Origin: Colwellia sp. C2M11
GTDB lineage: Bacteria; Pseudomonadota; Gammaproteobacteria; Enterobacterales; Alteromonadaceae
Reading direction: 5' to 3'
Length of the DNA: 64,000 nucleotides
Assembly: GCF_018860915.1 (NCBI RefSeq)
Contig: NZ_JAHKQD010000055.1
Span: 62,001-126,000, forward strand
In this document: piece after piece, positions 18,483 to 27,814 of the stretch
Position numbering within the stretch: the stretch's first letter is position 1
Layout: each line of letters begins with the position of its first letter
Made by a program: the position numbers and the translations under genes
The notes under the pieces: model-generated
Told to the model about the DNA's origin: nothing
Databases searched by the model: none
The model's input: the letters and a program-made list of their open reading frames with translations, nothing else

Positions 18483-18977
18483 TTACTTTTCAGAAATCCA
18501 AAGTTTTATATGGCCTTGTACTACCACAACATCATTGCTGTCATAAGCGGTAACAGGTACAAGAAGATCACCGACTTGCCATTGCTCAGGCTCTACTTGT
18601 GCTACACAACGTATATCTGAACCAGCCTTGGCAGTATAGTCTAGCGACATACCTTTAGGGATCCACCGTAAATGTTTAGGAATAGAAGCTTCAGCCATAA
18701 CACCCATCGCCATTTCTAACCCGTTACAAATAGCAATAACATGTACCGTTTTTATATGATTATGAACCTTGTTGCGTTTTTTGATATAGCATTCGCAATA
18801 GTTGGGTTTTAGCTCAGTAATTAAAGGGTTGATGGTACTAAAATAAGGAGCCATACGAGCAACCATCATAGAGAATAACTTCTTCCCCATTGGCCAACGA
18901 GTCACTCTTTTATATAGCGCCATAACTTTAGTGGGTTTAGCTTGAGTAGACTTAGTTGTGGTGTTTTGCGCCATCAT
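18483..18977 (-). CDS. DUF4442 hot-dog-fold protein, putative acyl-CoA thioesterase
   Basis: This 164-residue protein matches the DUF4442 hot-dog family: a helical start, then ELKPNYCECYIKKRNKVHNHIKTVHVIAICNGLEMAMG, where the N-H-x-x-T-x-H-V-x-A stretch corresponds to the thioesterase hot-dog core helix. Relatives are annotated as acyl-CoA thioesterases, mostly untested. Two ATG codons stand side by side at the start, after AGGAAAATTT. It is monocistronic by spacing, with 260 bp to the antiporter gene. The substrate is unknown. Confidence 0.75.
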   Translation of the reverse strand: MMAQNTTTKSTQAKPTKVMALYKRVTRWPMGKKLFSMMVARMAPYFSTINPLITELKPNYCECYIKKRNKVHNHIKTVHVIAICNGLEMAMGVMAEASIPKHLRWIPKGMSLDYTAKAGSDIRCVAQVEPEQWQVGDLLVPVTAYDSNDVVVVQGHIKLWISEK

Positions 18978-19176
18978 AAATTTTCCTGTTTTATCTTTAC
19001 CTGGTCAGATGAGTTTAGCATTAATTTACCAAAACTCAACCAGCTTTATATACAGGAAAATTGTTTATGCTTAGTTTATAAATTAAGTAAACGATACAAA
19101 TTGAGGAATGCTCTTAGAATAAAAACAAGATAAGGTATTGCGATTCATTTTAATACGTTGCTTCCATGCAACGTGA

Positions 19177-19215
19177 TTTTTGCCTACAAATAACGGTTAA
19201 ATGTAGGCAGAAAAA
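19177..19215. repeat. Inverted repeat, T-rich before and A-rich after
   Basis: Arms TGCCTACA/TGTAGGCA are extended by TTTTT on the left and AAAAA on the right. Because the T-run precedes the stem on both strands, it lacks the terminator geometry. It may be an mRNA 3'-end stabilising hairpin for the ycaO gene. Confidence 0.5.
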
Positions 19216-19237
19216 TTTAAATATATTTATAGTTAGC

Positions 19238-21421
19238 TTACGTTATTTTTAAGCTTCGTGCTTGATGAAGTTTTTTATAACTTTCAATCAATCTTAAATG
19301 TTTATCTAAACCTTCGAGTTTCATGCTCGTTTTAGTTAAACCAAAGAATCTGATTTCACCAAACACTGACCCAACAACATTACTCATATTTTCTTCACCA
19401 AACATACGATTAAAATTAGTAATAAAATCATCTAATTCTAATTCATCATCTAACGTAACTTCGAGTACCGCATGTACTGCTTGATAGAATAAACCACGTT
19501 CAACAGTGTTATCATTGTACTGTAAAAATTCCCCGACTAAATCAAGGGCATCTTCCAATGCGCCTAACGCAAGACAAATAAGAATTTTCAGTTCAAGAAT
19601 AGTTAACTGTCCCCACACGGTATTTTCGTCAAATTCAATGCCAATTAAAGTGCGAATATCAATGTAGTTATCTTGTTGGCTATCTTCTAAACGTTCAAAT
19701 AAATCTTGTAATGCATCATCACTTAGCACATGAAGGTTTAAAATATCTTCACGATAATCTAATGCTTTATTGGTGTTATCCCAAATAAGATCTTCAACCG
19801 GATACACTTCTGAATAGTCAGGAACTAACATGCGACATGCGGTAGCACCTAGTTGATCAAAGACAGTAATATAAACCTCTTTACCCAGTGCTTTTAAAAT
19901 AGCAAACAAGCTACCGCACTCTTCTTCATTTGTGCCAGAAAAGTCCCATTCACAAAATTGGTAATCGTATTTTGAACTAAAGAAACGCCAAGAAATAACC
20001 CCTGTAGAATCAATAAAGTGTTCAACCGCATTTTCCGGTTCAGACACTGCCATGCTATTAAATGTTGGCTTTGGCACATCGTTTAATCCTTCAAAACTTC
20101 GCCCTTGTAACAATTCAGTTAAGCTTCGCTCTAATGCTACTTCAAAACTTGGATGTGCACCAAATGACGCAAACACACCGCCTGTTTTCGGGTTCATTAA
20201 GGTCACGCACATAACAGGAAATTGTCCACCTAAAGAGGCATCTTTAACAACAACTGGAAAACCCTGCTCTTCAAGGCCTTTAATGCCCGCTAAAATACTT
20301 GGATATTTCTCAAGCACTTGTTGTGGTACATCCGGTAAGACAATTTCTTGTTCAATAATTTGTCTTTTGACCGCACGTTCAAAAATTTCAGATAAACACT
20401 GTACTTGCGCTTCAGCTAAATTATTACCCGCGCTCATACCATTACTTAAAAATAAATTTTCAATTAAATTAGAAGGAAAATAAACCGTTTCACCGTCACT
20501 ATGACGTTGATAAGGAATAGAACAAATACCGCGCGCAACATTACCTGAGTTAGTATCAATTAAATTTGACGCACGTAGCTCATTTTCAGGGTTGTAAATA
20601 CCTAAACAATAATCATCCAAAATTCCCTCAGGTAAGGCATCATTTTCTGCCGCTTTAAACCATTTTTCATTGGGGTAATGAACAAAATCACTATTCGCAA
20701 TTTCTTCACCTAAAAATTGATCGTTATAGAAGAAATTACAATTAAGACGTTCGATAAACTCACCTAATGCTGAACAAAGTGCACTTTCTTTTGTTGACCC
20801 TTTGCCGTTGGTAAAGCACATAGGAGAAGCTGCATCTCTGATATGTAAAGACCACACATTAGGAACAATATTTCGCCATGAAGAAATTTCTATTTTCATA
20901 CCCAAATCGGCCAGAATGCCCGTCATATCTTCAATGGTCTGCTCAAGTGGTAAATCTTTGCCTAAAATGTAAGTGCTACTATCACCAGTTGGCTGCCCCA
21001 TTAACATTGCCTGAGCATCTTCTTCTAAACTCTCAACCGCTTCCACTTTAAATTCAGGTCCCGACTGTACAACTCTTTTTACTGTACATCGGTCAATAGA
21101 GCGTAAAATACCTTTTTTATCTCGATCAGAAATACTCTCGGGTAATTCCACCTGAATTTGAAATATTTGATTGTAGCGATCTTCAGGATCAACAATATTG
21201 TTTTGTGATAAACGAATATTCTCAGTTGGTATGTCACGCGACGAACAATAAACTTTAACAAAATAAGCAGCACAAAGCGCTGATGATGCAAGAAAATAAT
21301 CAAAAGGACCAGGAGCTGAGCCATCTCCTTTGTAACGTATAGGTTGATCAGCAATGACACTAAAGTCATCAAACTTAGCTTCTAATCTAAGGTTGTCGAG
21401 AAAATTAACTTTGATTTCCAT
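19238..21421 (-). CDS. ycaO: OsmC-YcaO fusion protein
   Basis: This protein of about 727 residues joins an OsmC-like domain (about 1-135, with thiols in SSALCAAYF and IDRCTVKR) to a YcaO cyclodehydratase-type domain (about 165-560) and a C-terminal helical, TPR-like tail. I start at 21421 (MEIKVNFLDN), because GGAAACG lies just upstream, rather than at 21487. YcaO domains use ATP to activate amide backbones; E. coli YcaO (586 residues, no OsmC) supports RimO methylthiolation of ribosomal protein S12. OsmC domains reduce organic peroxides, so the fusion hints at sulfur or redox chemistry. No peptide precursor or azoline-type partner is nearby, which argues against a RiPP cluster. Confidence 0.87.
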   Translation of the reverse strand: MEIKVNFLDNLRLEAKFDDFSVIADQPIRYKGDGSAPGPFDYFLASSALCAAYFVKVYCSSRDIPTENIRLSQNNIVDPEDRYNQIFQIQVELPESISDRDKKGILRSIDRCTVKRVVQSGPEFKVEAVESLEEDAQAMLMGQPTGDSSTYILGKDLPLEQTIEDMTGILADLGMKIEISSWRNIVPNVWSLHIRDAASPMCFTNGKGSTKESALCSALGEFIERLNCNFFYNDQFLGEEIANSDFVHYPNEKWFKAAENDALPEGILDDYCLGIYNPENELRASNLIDTNSGNVARGICSIPYQRHSDGETVYFPSNLIENLFLSNGMSAGNNLAEAQVQCLSEIFERAVKRQIIEQEIVLPDVPQQVLEKYPSILAGIKGLEEQGFPVVVKDASLGGQFPVMCVTLMNPKTGGVFASFGAHPSFEVALERSLTELLQGRSFEGLNDVPKPTFNSMAVSEPENAVEHFIDSTGVISWRFFSSKYDYQFCEWDFSGTNEEECGSLFAILKALGKEVYITVFDQLGATACRMLVPDYSEVYPVEDLIWDNTNKALDYREDILNLHVLSDDALQDLFERLEDSQQDNYIDIRTLIGIEFDENTVWGQLTILELKILICLALGALEDALDLVGEFLQYNDNTVERGLFYQAVHAVLEVTLDDELELDDFITNFNRMFGEENMSNVVGSVFGEIRFFGLTKTSMKLEGLDKHLRLIESYKKLHQARSLKIT

Positions 21422-21787
21422 GAAACGTTTCCATATTTTAATGTTGTAATAAAAGTGTTTGGATCGTCTCAATTTATGAGGATTCACCGAAACTATTTAG
21501 CATCTTAATATTGATGAGTGTAATTATTGGATTTTTGGCTATATTAGCCTTAAGTCATAATATAAATTGACTCAATGTTTGTATAAATAAATATTATACG
21601 CGTCGAATCAACCTACGTTAACTACTTGCTCGTTTAATTAGTGATTACTTATAGGGTAAAGTATACCATTAGCAGCCGTTAACTTTTAATTCATCGACAG
21701 AATTATTATTAGCGCTAGAATAAAAAGTTCAAGATGTTACTATCTATTAAATTAATTACAGTTTTTTAGCAAAGCATTAGGACAGTT
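21422..21787. other. Divergent promoter region of ycaO and mgsA
   Basis: AT-rich with no gene and no recognised operator or RNA element. It must carry the promoters of both divergent genes. Confidence 0.5.
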
Positions 21788-22243
21788 ATGGAATATACAA
21801 CACGCGAATTAGCGCAAAATAAACATATAGCGCTTGTTGCACATGACCATATGAAAGAATCACTACTCGATTGGGCGGAAGTGAGAATAGATATATTAAA
21901 AAGTCACAAACTTTATGCAACAGGCACCACAGGCACTCTGCTTTCACAAAAATTGAAATTACCTATTGAGAGTCTATTATCTGGCCCAATGGGTGGCGAT
22001 CAACAACTGGGTGCTAAAATAGCCGAAGGAAAAATAGACATACTTATTTTTTTGTGGGACCCAATGAATGCTGCACCGCATGATCCTGATGTAAAAGCCT
22101 TATTGCGACTAGCCGCAGTTTGGAATATCCCGGTAGCAACAAATTTAGCAACGGCAGACTTTATTCTAGACTCATATCACCTTGATAAAGTTTATCATGC
22201 TCGTATACCTGACTATAAAGGCTATTTAGCAAGAAGAACCTAA
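21788..22243 (+). CDS. mgsA: Methylglyoxal synthase
   Basis: This 151-residue enzyme converts dihydroxyacetone phosphate to methylglyoxal and phosphate, relieving sugar-phosphate stress when phosphate is scarce. The family core is intact: [10 protein letters not shown] near the start, TGTTG (phosphate binding), [20 protein letters not shown] with the catalytic Asp, and [13 protein letters not shown]. Length equals that of E. coli MgsA (152). The enzyme is inhibited by phosphate in studied species, which fits the phosphate theme of the region. No Pho box was seen upstream. Confidence 0.95.
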   Translation: MEYTTRELAQNKHIALVAHDHMKESLLDWAEVRIDILKSHKLYATGTTGTLLSQKLKLPIESLLSGPMGGDQQLGAKIAEGKIDILIFLWDPMNAAPHDPDVKALLRLAAVWNIPVATNLATADFILDSYHLDKVYHARIPDYKGYLARRT

Positions 22244-22415
22244 CAGTCATTAGTACTTTTTTCATATCAGGTAGCGCCCTTTTCATGTTAATATCTATTT
22301 ATGACAGGCTCTATAGTAAAATAGCATCAAAATTGCGCTATGGTATACTGTACATCTACATTTGGATTAGCTCGCTAACCAAATATTAAAATATATAGTC
22401 GATCCAAGGTACCCA

Positions 22416-22718
22416 ATGAAAAAAACATTTTTATTAACTCATAAAACAATTAAGCCAGCAAGACTTATTGATGCAATTAAGCACGAAGTAAAAAAGTACA
22501 TTAAAAGAGAACGCAATAAAAAACTACCTGATGACGCTGACTTCTGGGACTTTGATTGTAAATATGGTCATACTAAAGAGGTAGCCGATGTTGTTCATAT
22601 GTCTACACTGAATAAGTGTATTGATGATGCTGCACAACATGAACTGGAAAGTTTCTACCTAGAAATTATCGCAAAACCGGCAGTAAGAACATCAAAGCCA
22701 ATTGAAGACGAAGAATAG
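22416..22718 (+). CDS. Small conserved protein, DUF6172-like
   Basis: This 100-residue, highly charged protein has lysine-rich segments (KHEVKKYIKRERNKKLPDD) followed by DFWDFDCKYG. I recall this pattern from the uncharacterised DUF6172 family, common as a single small gene in gammaproteobacteria. There is no signal peptide or membrane segment. It sits 170 bp after mgsA and before a repeat-rich stretch. The function is unknown, and its basic surface could suit nucleic-acid binding, which is only a guess. Confidence 0.7.
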   Translation: MKKTFLLTHKTIKPARLIDAIKHEVKKYIKRERNKKLPDDADFWDFDCKYGHTKEVADVVHMSTLNKCIDDAAQHELESFYLEIIAKPAVRTSKPIEDEE

Positions 22719-22833
22719 AACACTTGAATTGATGGCGAGCATTTTTGAACTAGAATTCTCGTCATTTTGAGTTTAGTAATCCCCTTAACCTCGATTTCCT
22801 CATAAAAAATTTTGGTCATACCTGAGTAAAACC

Positions 22834-23112
22834 CGTCATTCTGAACTTGATTCAAAATCTCATGTATTATTCAACCACACGCATGAGATTTCGTATTAAG
22901 CGATCTACGGAATGACGAAATCCCCTGAACACCTCGTCATCATTCTAAACTTGATTAATAACCTCGGTTTTGTTCAACCATGCGTATGAGATTACGTATC
23001 AAGCGATCTACAGAATGACTAATCGAGCAAACACCCTGCACTTGATTCAAGGTCTCACGTATTATTCAACCACGCGCACGGGATCACTTATCAACAGACC
23101 TATGGAATAACT
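22834..23112. repeat. Three degenerate tandem copies of an 85-bp palindromic repeat
   Basis: Copies lie at about 22834-22918, 22934-23019 and 23030-23112. Each starts near GTCATTCTGAACTTGATTC, passes through TATTCAACCA-like and GCATGAGAT-like cores, and ends in GATCTACGGAATGAC. The ends are inverted repeats (GTCATTC and GAATGAC), so each unit can fold into a hairpin. Similar elements are scattered between genes in many bacteria. Confidence 0.75.
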
Positions 23113-23160
23113 AAATAAGACATACAGGAATAACTAAATAAGACATACAGGAATAACCAA
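23104..23160 (+). repeat. 23-bp tandem repeat, about 2.5 copies
   Basis: Two exact copies (23104-23126 and 23127-23149) of a unit beginning GGAATAACTAAATAAG, plus a partial third. It begins inside the end of the third palindromic copy, so it probably arose by slippage there. Confidence 0.85.
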
Positions 23161-23261
23161 GTATTTTGTATTTAATGGCCTATGAAGTATATGATGTGAC
23201 ATATAGAATATGACAATAGAATGCAAAAATCGCACAAAAAAATCTCAGGAATATACATAAT

Positions 23262-23285
23262 AAAAAAAAGCGCCTAAAGGCGCTT
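23262..23285 (-). terminator. Terminator of the TonB2 operon
   Basis: The stem AAGCGCC/GGCGCTT with loop TAAA is followed on the minus strand by eight T. It lies 34 bp past the stop of the last operon gene. Confidence 0.88.
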
Positions 23286-23318
23286 AAAAGGGAGGTTAAA
23301 CAAAACCTATTCTCTATA

Positions 23319-24665
23319 CTAATTAAGCATAGCTAAACGCATTTCCTGTTGTCTTTGAAAAGCGTCTTGTTCACGTGCAACATATTTAGCCCATTGCTGT
23401 GCTGTTTTTTTAATTTTAGGTAATTTTTCTGCCTGCTCAAAAGCCGCCAAAGATGCATCAAATTCTTTTAAATTAAAGTTTGCCATACCTTTAGCAAGGT
23501 ACATATTACCTAAGTAAGCCGCTGATTCTTCACTTTTACTTTTTGTAATTGCTTTATCTGCAGCGTTAATGGCTTGTTGCCATTTTTCAGCATTTAAATA
23601 TGTTTGCGCAAGTAACGCATCATATTTACCGTCATCAGCTAACTCTGTTAATTGTTGTAGGGTTTTAATAGCTTGCATTGTTTCCTTAGCACCTAAATAT
23701 GCACGAGAAAGTAAGTCTAAACTTTTTTCTTGTGCAACTACGTTACCTTGTTCAATGGCTTCGTCTAATAATTTCGCAGCTTTAAAAGGCGCGCCATGAA
23801 ATTGGTATAATTGTGCAAGTGTCATAATATCATTTGATTTAATAATATAGCCTGCTTGATAAGCCGCTTCCATTACCGCAACTTGCTTATCTTCTTCTCC
23901 AATTTCACCATACATACCTGCAAGCTGTAACCAATATTCAGGCTTGCTGTATAAACGTACAAGTTGTTCCATCACTTCGGTTACTTGTTTAGGCTGATTT
24001 AACTCATAGTGAGTGGCACGTTTTAGAATAAGCCAATTTTCTTTAGGTATTTTATTATCTAGTTCAGCTATTTTAATGGCATTTTCAATATGCATTAAGC
24101 TATCAACAAATTGTTTATCTTGGTAATAAACTTGAGCAAATAACATTTCTTGACTCGAAGTTAGTGGCTTTGAATTAATTTCTTGCCAAGCCTTTAAATG
24201 TGTTAATGCCGAAGTATAATCTTGGTTTTGCATCGATAATTGCGCAAGTGAAAATCGTGTTGAAATAAGCAAACTATCCGGAATTGAACTTTCGTCACGG
24301 ATCACTTTATTAAAGTTAATAATCGCATTTTCAACATCATCATTGGCGTAATGCATAAAGCTATAAAAGTTATATAACATTGCTTGTTCGTAGCTATTTA
24401 AACTATCAACACGCTCTTCCACTTCAGCTAACACAGCTATTCCTGCGGGTATATCGCCTTCATCCGCAAGTTTTTGTGCTCGCGCAAGTTGCGTGTAAAC
24501 ACGGTTTCTCATCGCTGGAACTTTTTTACTTTCACGGTAACTTTTATGTTCTTGTTTAGCTTCTTGTTTAGTGTTGGCTGAATTATTTTCGTTAGCCATT
24601 ACCTGACTTGATGATAAAAATGTCACCAAACCTAATGTTGAAGCTAAAAATAAGGAAACTTTCAT
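23319..24665 (-). CDS. TPR-repeat periplasmic protein, last gene of the TonB2 operon
   Basis: This 448-residue protein has a signal peptide (residues 1-24, ending VMANE) and then roughly ten tetratricopeptide-like helical pairs, for example DYTSALTHLKAW and NFNLKEFDASLAAFEQAE. TPR proteins of this size close the DUF3450-TtpC-ExbB-ExbD-TonB cluster in Vibrio, Shewanella and relatives, where they probably scaffold envelope components. The gap to tonB is 60 bp, and the operon terminator follows 34 bp after the stop. Its exact partner is not known. Confidence 0.82.
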   Translation of the reverse strand: MKVSLFLASTLGLVTFLSSSQVMANENNSANTKQEAKQEHKSYRESKKVPAMRNRVYTQLARAQKLADEGDIPAGIAVLAEVEERVDSLNSYEQAMLYNFYSFMHYANDDVENAIINFNKVIRDESSIPDSLLISTRFSLAQLSMQNQDYTSALTHLKAWQEINSKPLTSSQEMLFAQVYYQDKQFVDSLMHIENAIKIAELDNKIPKENWLILKRATHYELNQPKQVTEVMEQLVRLYSKPEYWLQLAGMYGEIGEEDKQVAVMEAAYQAGYIIKSNDIMTLAQLYQFHGAPFKAAKLLDEAIEQGNVVAQEKSLDLLSRAYLGAKETMQAIKTLQQLTELADDGKYDALLAQTYLNAEKWQQAINAADKAITKSKSEESAAYLGNMYLAKGMANFNLKEFDASLAAFEQAEKLPKIKKTAQQWAKYVAREQDAFQRQQEMRLAMLN

Positions 24666-24725
24666 TTTAACTCTCCTTTTTATTTAAATATTAAAAATAA
24701 ACTTACTTTTCTTGTGAAGTTTGAT

Positions 24726-25358
24726 TTATCCGTCGATCTCAAAACTAATTTTATTTTGGACCCCTGCCACTGACATTGCGACACCATCAACAACACGTGG
24801 TTTATATTTGAACTTAACCACCGCATCTAAGGCTGCTCGGTCAAACACACCTTCAGGCTCGGCTTGCACTACAACTGGGTTTGTTACAGCCCCTGTTTTA
24901 GTCACGGTAAATTCAACAATTACATAACCTTCAATACCTCGTGCTTGCGCTCGACGTGGATAAACCGCGGCAACTTTTACAATAGGTAAATAATCTCCAT
25001 CACCACTATCTAAGTTCAAACCACCTGATAACCCGATATCAGCTTGAATATCAGCAGCAAAGCTACTTTTAGTCGCGTTTGCATTAGGGTTACTCTGCTG
25101 CATAGGAGGTGTTGTCATTGGCGGTGGTGGCTCTTTAGGTTTTGCGGGCTTTTGTACTTTTCGTTCTTTTTTAACAACCGACTCATCTTTTTTCAAACGA
25201 ATAAAATCTAGCACATTACCTTTTACTGGCTCTGACATAACATCATTACCGCCAGCAATAAGGTTCTGCATTCCCCAAAATAATAAAAAGGTCATACTTA
25301 GCGCCAGTACACCTGCGATAACATATCGAACACCACTGCGCACAATTATTGTAGTCAC
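24726..25358 (-). CDS. tonB: TonB energy transducer (TonB2 type)
   Basis: This 210-residue TonB has a single N-terminal helix (about 12-36), a short proline/lysine linker (VQKPAKPKEPPPPMTTPP, about 68-90) and a C-terminal TonB domain. That domain holds YPRRAQARGIEGYVIVEF, then GVFDRAALDAVVKFKYKPRVVDG. The linker is shorter than in E. coli TonB (239 residues), as in TonB2 proteins. It transmits proton-motive force from ExbB-ExbD to outer-membrane receptors, probably including the receptor encoded at 32.6 kb. It lies 20 bp after exbD. Confidence 0.92.
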   Translation of the reverse strand: MTTIIVRSGVRYVIAGVLALSMTFLLFWGMQNLIAGGNDVMSEPVKGNVLDFIRLKKDESVVKKERKVQKPAKPKEPPPPMTTPPMQQSNPNANATKSSFAADIQADIGLSGGLNLDSGDGDYLPIVKVAAVYPRRAQARGIEGYVIVEFTVTKTGAVTNPVVVQAEPEGVFDRAALDAVVKFKYKPRVVDGVAMSVAGVQNKISFEIDG

Positions 25359-25378
25359 TTAACACTCTCCAACGTTTA

Positions 25379-25789
25379 CTAGGCTTCTTGCGCAGCAATC
25401 GATACGTCAAACACACCAGCGGCGCGCGCTGAATCCATAACCTTAATTAAAGTATCTGTTGTTGCCTTCTTATCAGCTTGAATAACAACAGTACCTTGCG
25501 GGTTTTCAGCTTTTAATCGTTCAATATTGGCTTGCACACTGCGAATATCAACTTTACGTTTATTGATCCAAATGTCGCCTTTATCACTAATAGCAACGAG
25601 TATATTGGCGCGCTCTTTCTTAACAGCTGTAGCTGCTTCTGGACGATTAACATCAATACCAGCTTCCTTAACGAAAGAGGCAGTAACGATGAAGAAAATA
25701 AGTAAAATAAACACTACATCCAACATTGGAGTCATATCTATTTCTTCTTTTTCTTCCTGCGCTTGTATCATTTTATTTAAGTGACGCAT
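25379..25789 (-). CDS. exbD: ExbD biopolymer transport protein
   Basis: This 136-residue protein has one membrane helix (about 22-42) and a periplasmic domain. The motif DMTPMLDVVFILLIFFIVTA contains the membrane aspartate that carries protons in ExbD/TolR. The length is normal. It works with the ExbB protein encoded 71 bp upstream and TonB 20 bp downstream. Confidence 0.94.
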   Translation of the reverse strand: MRHLNKMIQAQEEKEEIDMTPMLDVVFILLIFFIVTASFVKEAGIDVNRPEAATAVKKERANILVAISDKGDIWINKRKVDIRSVQANIERLKAENPQGTVVIQADKKATTDTLIKVMDSARAAGVFDVSIAAQEA

Positions 25790-25860
25790 GATTTTTCCTA
25801 ATAGTTTATCTGTATGGTACTAGCCAATAATCATTAACTAGTACGTAACTTTCTTTTTGT

Positions 25861-26388
25861 TTAATGATTTGCTGTTAAAGAATCAGCTAATAACTCGGTT
25901 TCTTTCTTAGCATTTCGTTTAATCCAGGCGACGGTGAAAACACCTGATAAAGAGCCAACCATACCGGCCATTGTTGGTATCGTTGCTCTTGATACACCTG
26001 AAGCCATTGAACGAGCATTGCCACTACCTGAAATAGCCATTACATCAAAAACTTCAATCATACCGGTCACTGTGCCTAGTAAACCTAGAAGCGGACATAG
26101 CACAACCAATGACTGAATTAAGCTAATATTTCGATTTAACTTAGTTGCACCACGTGAAATTAATGCCGTTCTAATTTGCTCACTGTTCCATGACGTTTGA
26201 TCTGCTCTGCTTTCCCATGTACTAAGCAAATGCTTTTTCACACTTTTATAACTTAGTGAGATAAATACAAATCGTTCAAAGATCATTAACCACATAATGA
26301 AAATAACACAGCCAATAACGGTTAATACCTGCCCGCCCGTATCCATAAACTCTACAATAGCGTCGAACATTTCGGTTAAGGCAATCAC
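25861..26388 (-). CDS. exbB: ExbB-like MotA/TolQ proton channel protein
   Basis: This 175-residue inner-membrane protein has three helices. The TolQ/ExbB core LVVLCPLLGLLGTVTGMIEVF, followed by a GVSRATIPTMAGMVGSL loop, places it in the MotA/TolQ/ExbB family. It is shorter than E. coli ExbB (244 residues), as in TonB2 systems. It starts 3 bp after the stop of the ttpC-like gene, so the two are translated together. It probably pairs with ExbD to drive TonB. Confidence 0.92.
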   Translation of the reverse strand: MIALTEMFDAIVEFMDTGGQVLTVIGCVIFIMWLMIFERFVFISLSYKSVKKHLLSTWESRADQTSWNSEQIRTALISRGATKLNRNISLIQSLVVLCPLLGLLGTVTGMIEVFDVMAISGSGNARSMASGVSRATIPTMAGMVGSLSGVFTVAWIKRNAKKETELLADSLTANH

Positions 26389-26391
26389 GTT

Positions 26392-27801
26392 TTATGCTCC
26401 CTGCCCTGCTAACTCTGCATTTTCAGAGCGCTGAGCAATTATACCGGTGCTTTCTTGTTGTAAAATATTGATGATATTTTTACTACGACTATTTAGGTAA
26501 GCGAATATGAATACCATTGGAATCGCAACAACTAAGCCAAGAACCGTTGTAACTAAGGCTTGAGAAATACCACCTGCCATTAATTTAGGGTCTCCTGTAC
26601 CAAACAAGGTAATCGCTTGGAACGTATTAATCATACCGGTTACCGTACCAAGTAGACCGATTAACGGTGCAACGACTGAGATAATTTTAATAAGCGTTAG
26701 CATGCTAGATAACTTAGGTAACTCACGTAATATTGATTCAGACAGTTTTAATTCTAATGTTTCAGTATCTAAACCAGGATTATCGTCTTTTACTTGCATA
26801 ACACGGCCTAACGGATTGTCATTTGACGCAACATCAGACTTAAGTTGACGATTAACTTTAGCGCCTACAGATACCAAGCTAATTAAACGTATTAACGCGA
26901 TTAATAAACCAACTGCGCCAATAGCAAGAATGATATAACCAACAACACCACCTTGGTCGATACGCTCTCGTGTGTCTGGTGCTTGCACAAGTAAACTTAA
27001 AATTGAACCGCCTGTTGGGTCTAACGCAAAAGCGGTTGTTTCTTTGCTTGTTGTTAACGCATCAACTGTTGATAAATAACGGTTAGCGGGTTGTCTAATT
27101 AACTCAGCAACACTGCCTGTTTCATCGATATATTCTAAATATTTACCATTAGCAACTAAGTTAAATCCGCCAACACGTGTAACGTCTGTCATGGTACGTT
27201 CGCCATTAGCTAAAACGACTTCACGATTAAACGTACTTATTTTACCGCTTTGTGTCATTTCACGTTGTAGTTCAAACCACAAACGTTCTATTTCTTCAAT
27301 TGACGCTAACTTACTAGTAGATCCCATACTTTGCGCAAATTGATCTAAAAACTCACCACGACCAGGAATTTGGGCCGAAATAACAGATGTTTGAAATTTA
27401 CTACGAGTATCACCTGACACTTGTTGCAGTACGCCAAATAACTCTTTTAATTCACCTAAGCGCTTATCAAGTGCTTCCGTTTTATTCGCTAATTGAATTT
27501 CATTATCAGCAAATGTTTTTTCTAATTCACCACTTAAGGCAATCGCTGAATCTCTTTGCTTTTTAATATCATTAAGCATTGCTTGTTGTTGATTCACTTT
27601 TGCTTTAAATTCAGCTTCTCTATCTTTATTTTGTTTAGATTGCGCAATTTTTCCTTGTTCTAGCTGACTCAATAAATCATCAAGATTAGTCGCTTGTTGC
27701 GCCATACTTGCACCGCTTGCCAGCGTTAATGAAAGCGTTACAGCCGTTATTGCTTGTTTGCTAAAAGTTGTTAACGATTTAACAGTATTAATAATAGTCA
27801 T
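26392..27801 (-). CDS. ttpC: TtpC-like protein: periplasmic coiled coil fused to an ExbB domain
   Basis: This 469-residue protein has a signal peptide (cleavage near SMAQQ, residue 34), a long periplasmic coiled-coil region (about 40-130), a beta-rich segment (to about 270), and C-terminal MotA/TolQ/ExbB helices. The last part contains VAPLIGLLGTVTGMINTFQAI. This is the TtpC architecture of the Vibrio TonB2 system, where TtpC is needed for TonB2-dependent uptake. DUF3450 precedes it by 13 bp and ExbB follows after 3 bp. The gene name is by analogy. Confidence 0.87.
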   Translation of the reverse strand: MTIINTVKSLTTFSKQAITAVTLSLTLASGASMAQQATNLDDLLSQLEQGKIAQSKQNKDREAEFKAKVNQQQAMLNDIKKQRDSAIALSGELEKTFADNEIQLANKTEALDKRLGELKELFGVLQQVSGDTRSKFQTSVISAQIPGRGEFLDQFAQSMGSTSKLASIEEIERLWFELQREMTQSGKISTFNREVVLANGERTMTDVTRVGGFNLVANGKYLEYIDETGSVAELIRQPANRYLSTVDALTTSKETTAFALDPTGGSILSLLVQAPDTRERIDQGGVVGYIILAIGAVGLLIALIRLISLVSVGAKVNRQLKSDVASNDNPLGRVMQVKDDNPGLDTETLELKLSESILRELPKLSSMLTLIKIISVVAPLIGLLGTVTGMINTFQAITLFGTGDPKLMAGGISQALVTTVLGLVVAIPMVFIFAYLNSRSKNIINILQQESTGIIAQRSENAELAGQGA

Positions 27802-27814
27802 GTTTGATACTCTG

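Larger units (their letters stand above)
22719..23318. other. Repeat-rich intergenic region
   Basis: No gene. It holds three degenerate copies of an 85-bp hairpin-forming repeat, a 23-bp tandem repeat and the terminator of the TonB operon, each listed separately. Confidence 0.7.

Noticed and set aside
19177..19215. Strong hairpin after ycaO, considered as a terminator.
   Set aside because: The T run precedes the stem on both strands and A follows it, so the terminator geometry is absent.
19238..21421. YcaO gene as the core of a RiPP (azole or thioamide peptide) cluster.
   Set aside because: No precursor peptide, dehydrogenase, TfuA, protease or exporter lies nearby, and the OsmC-YcaO fusion belongs to a different subfamily.
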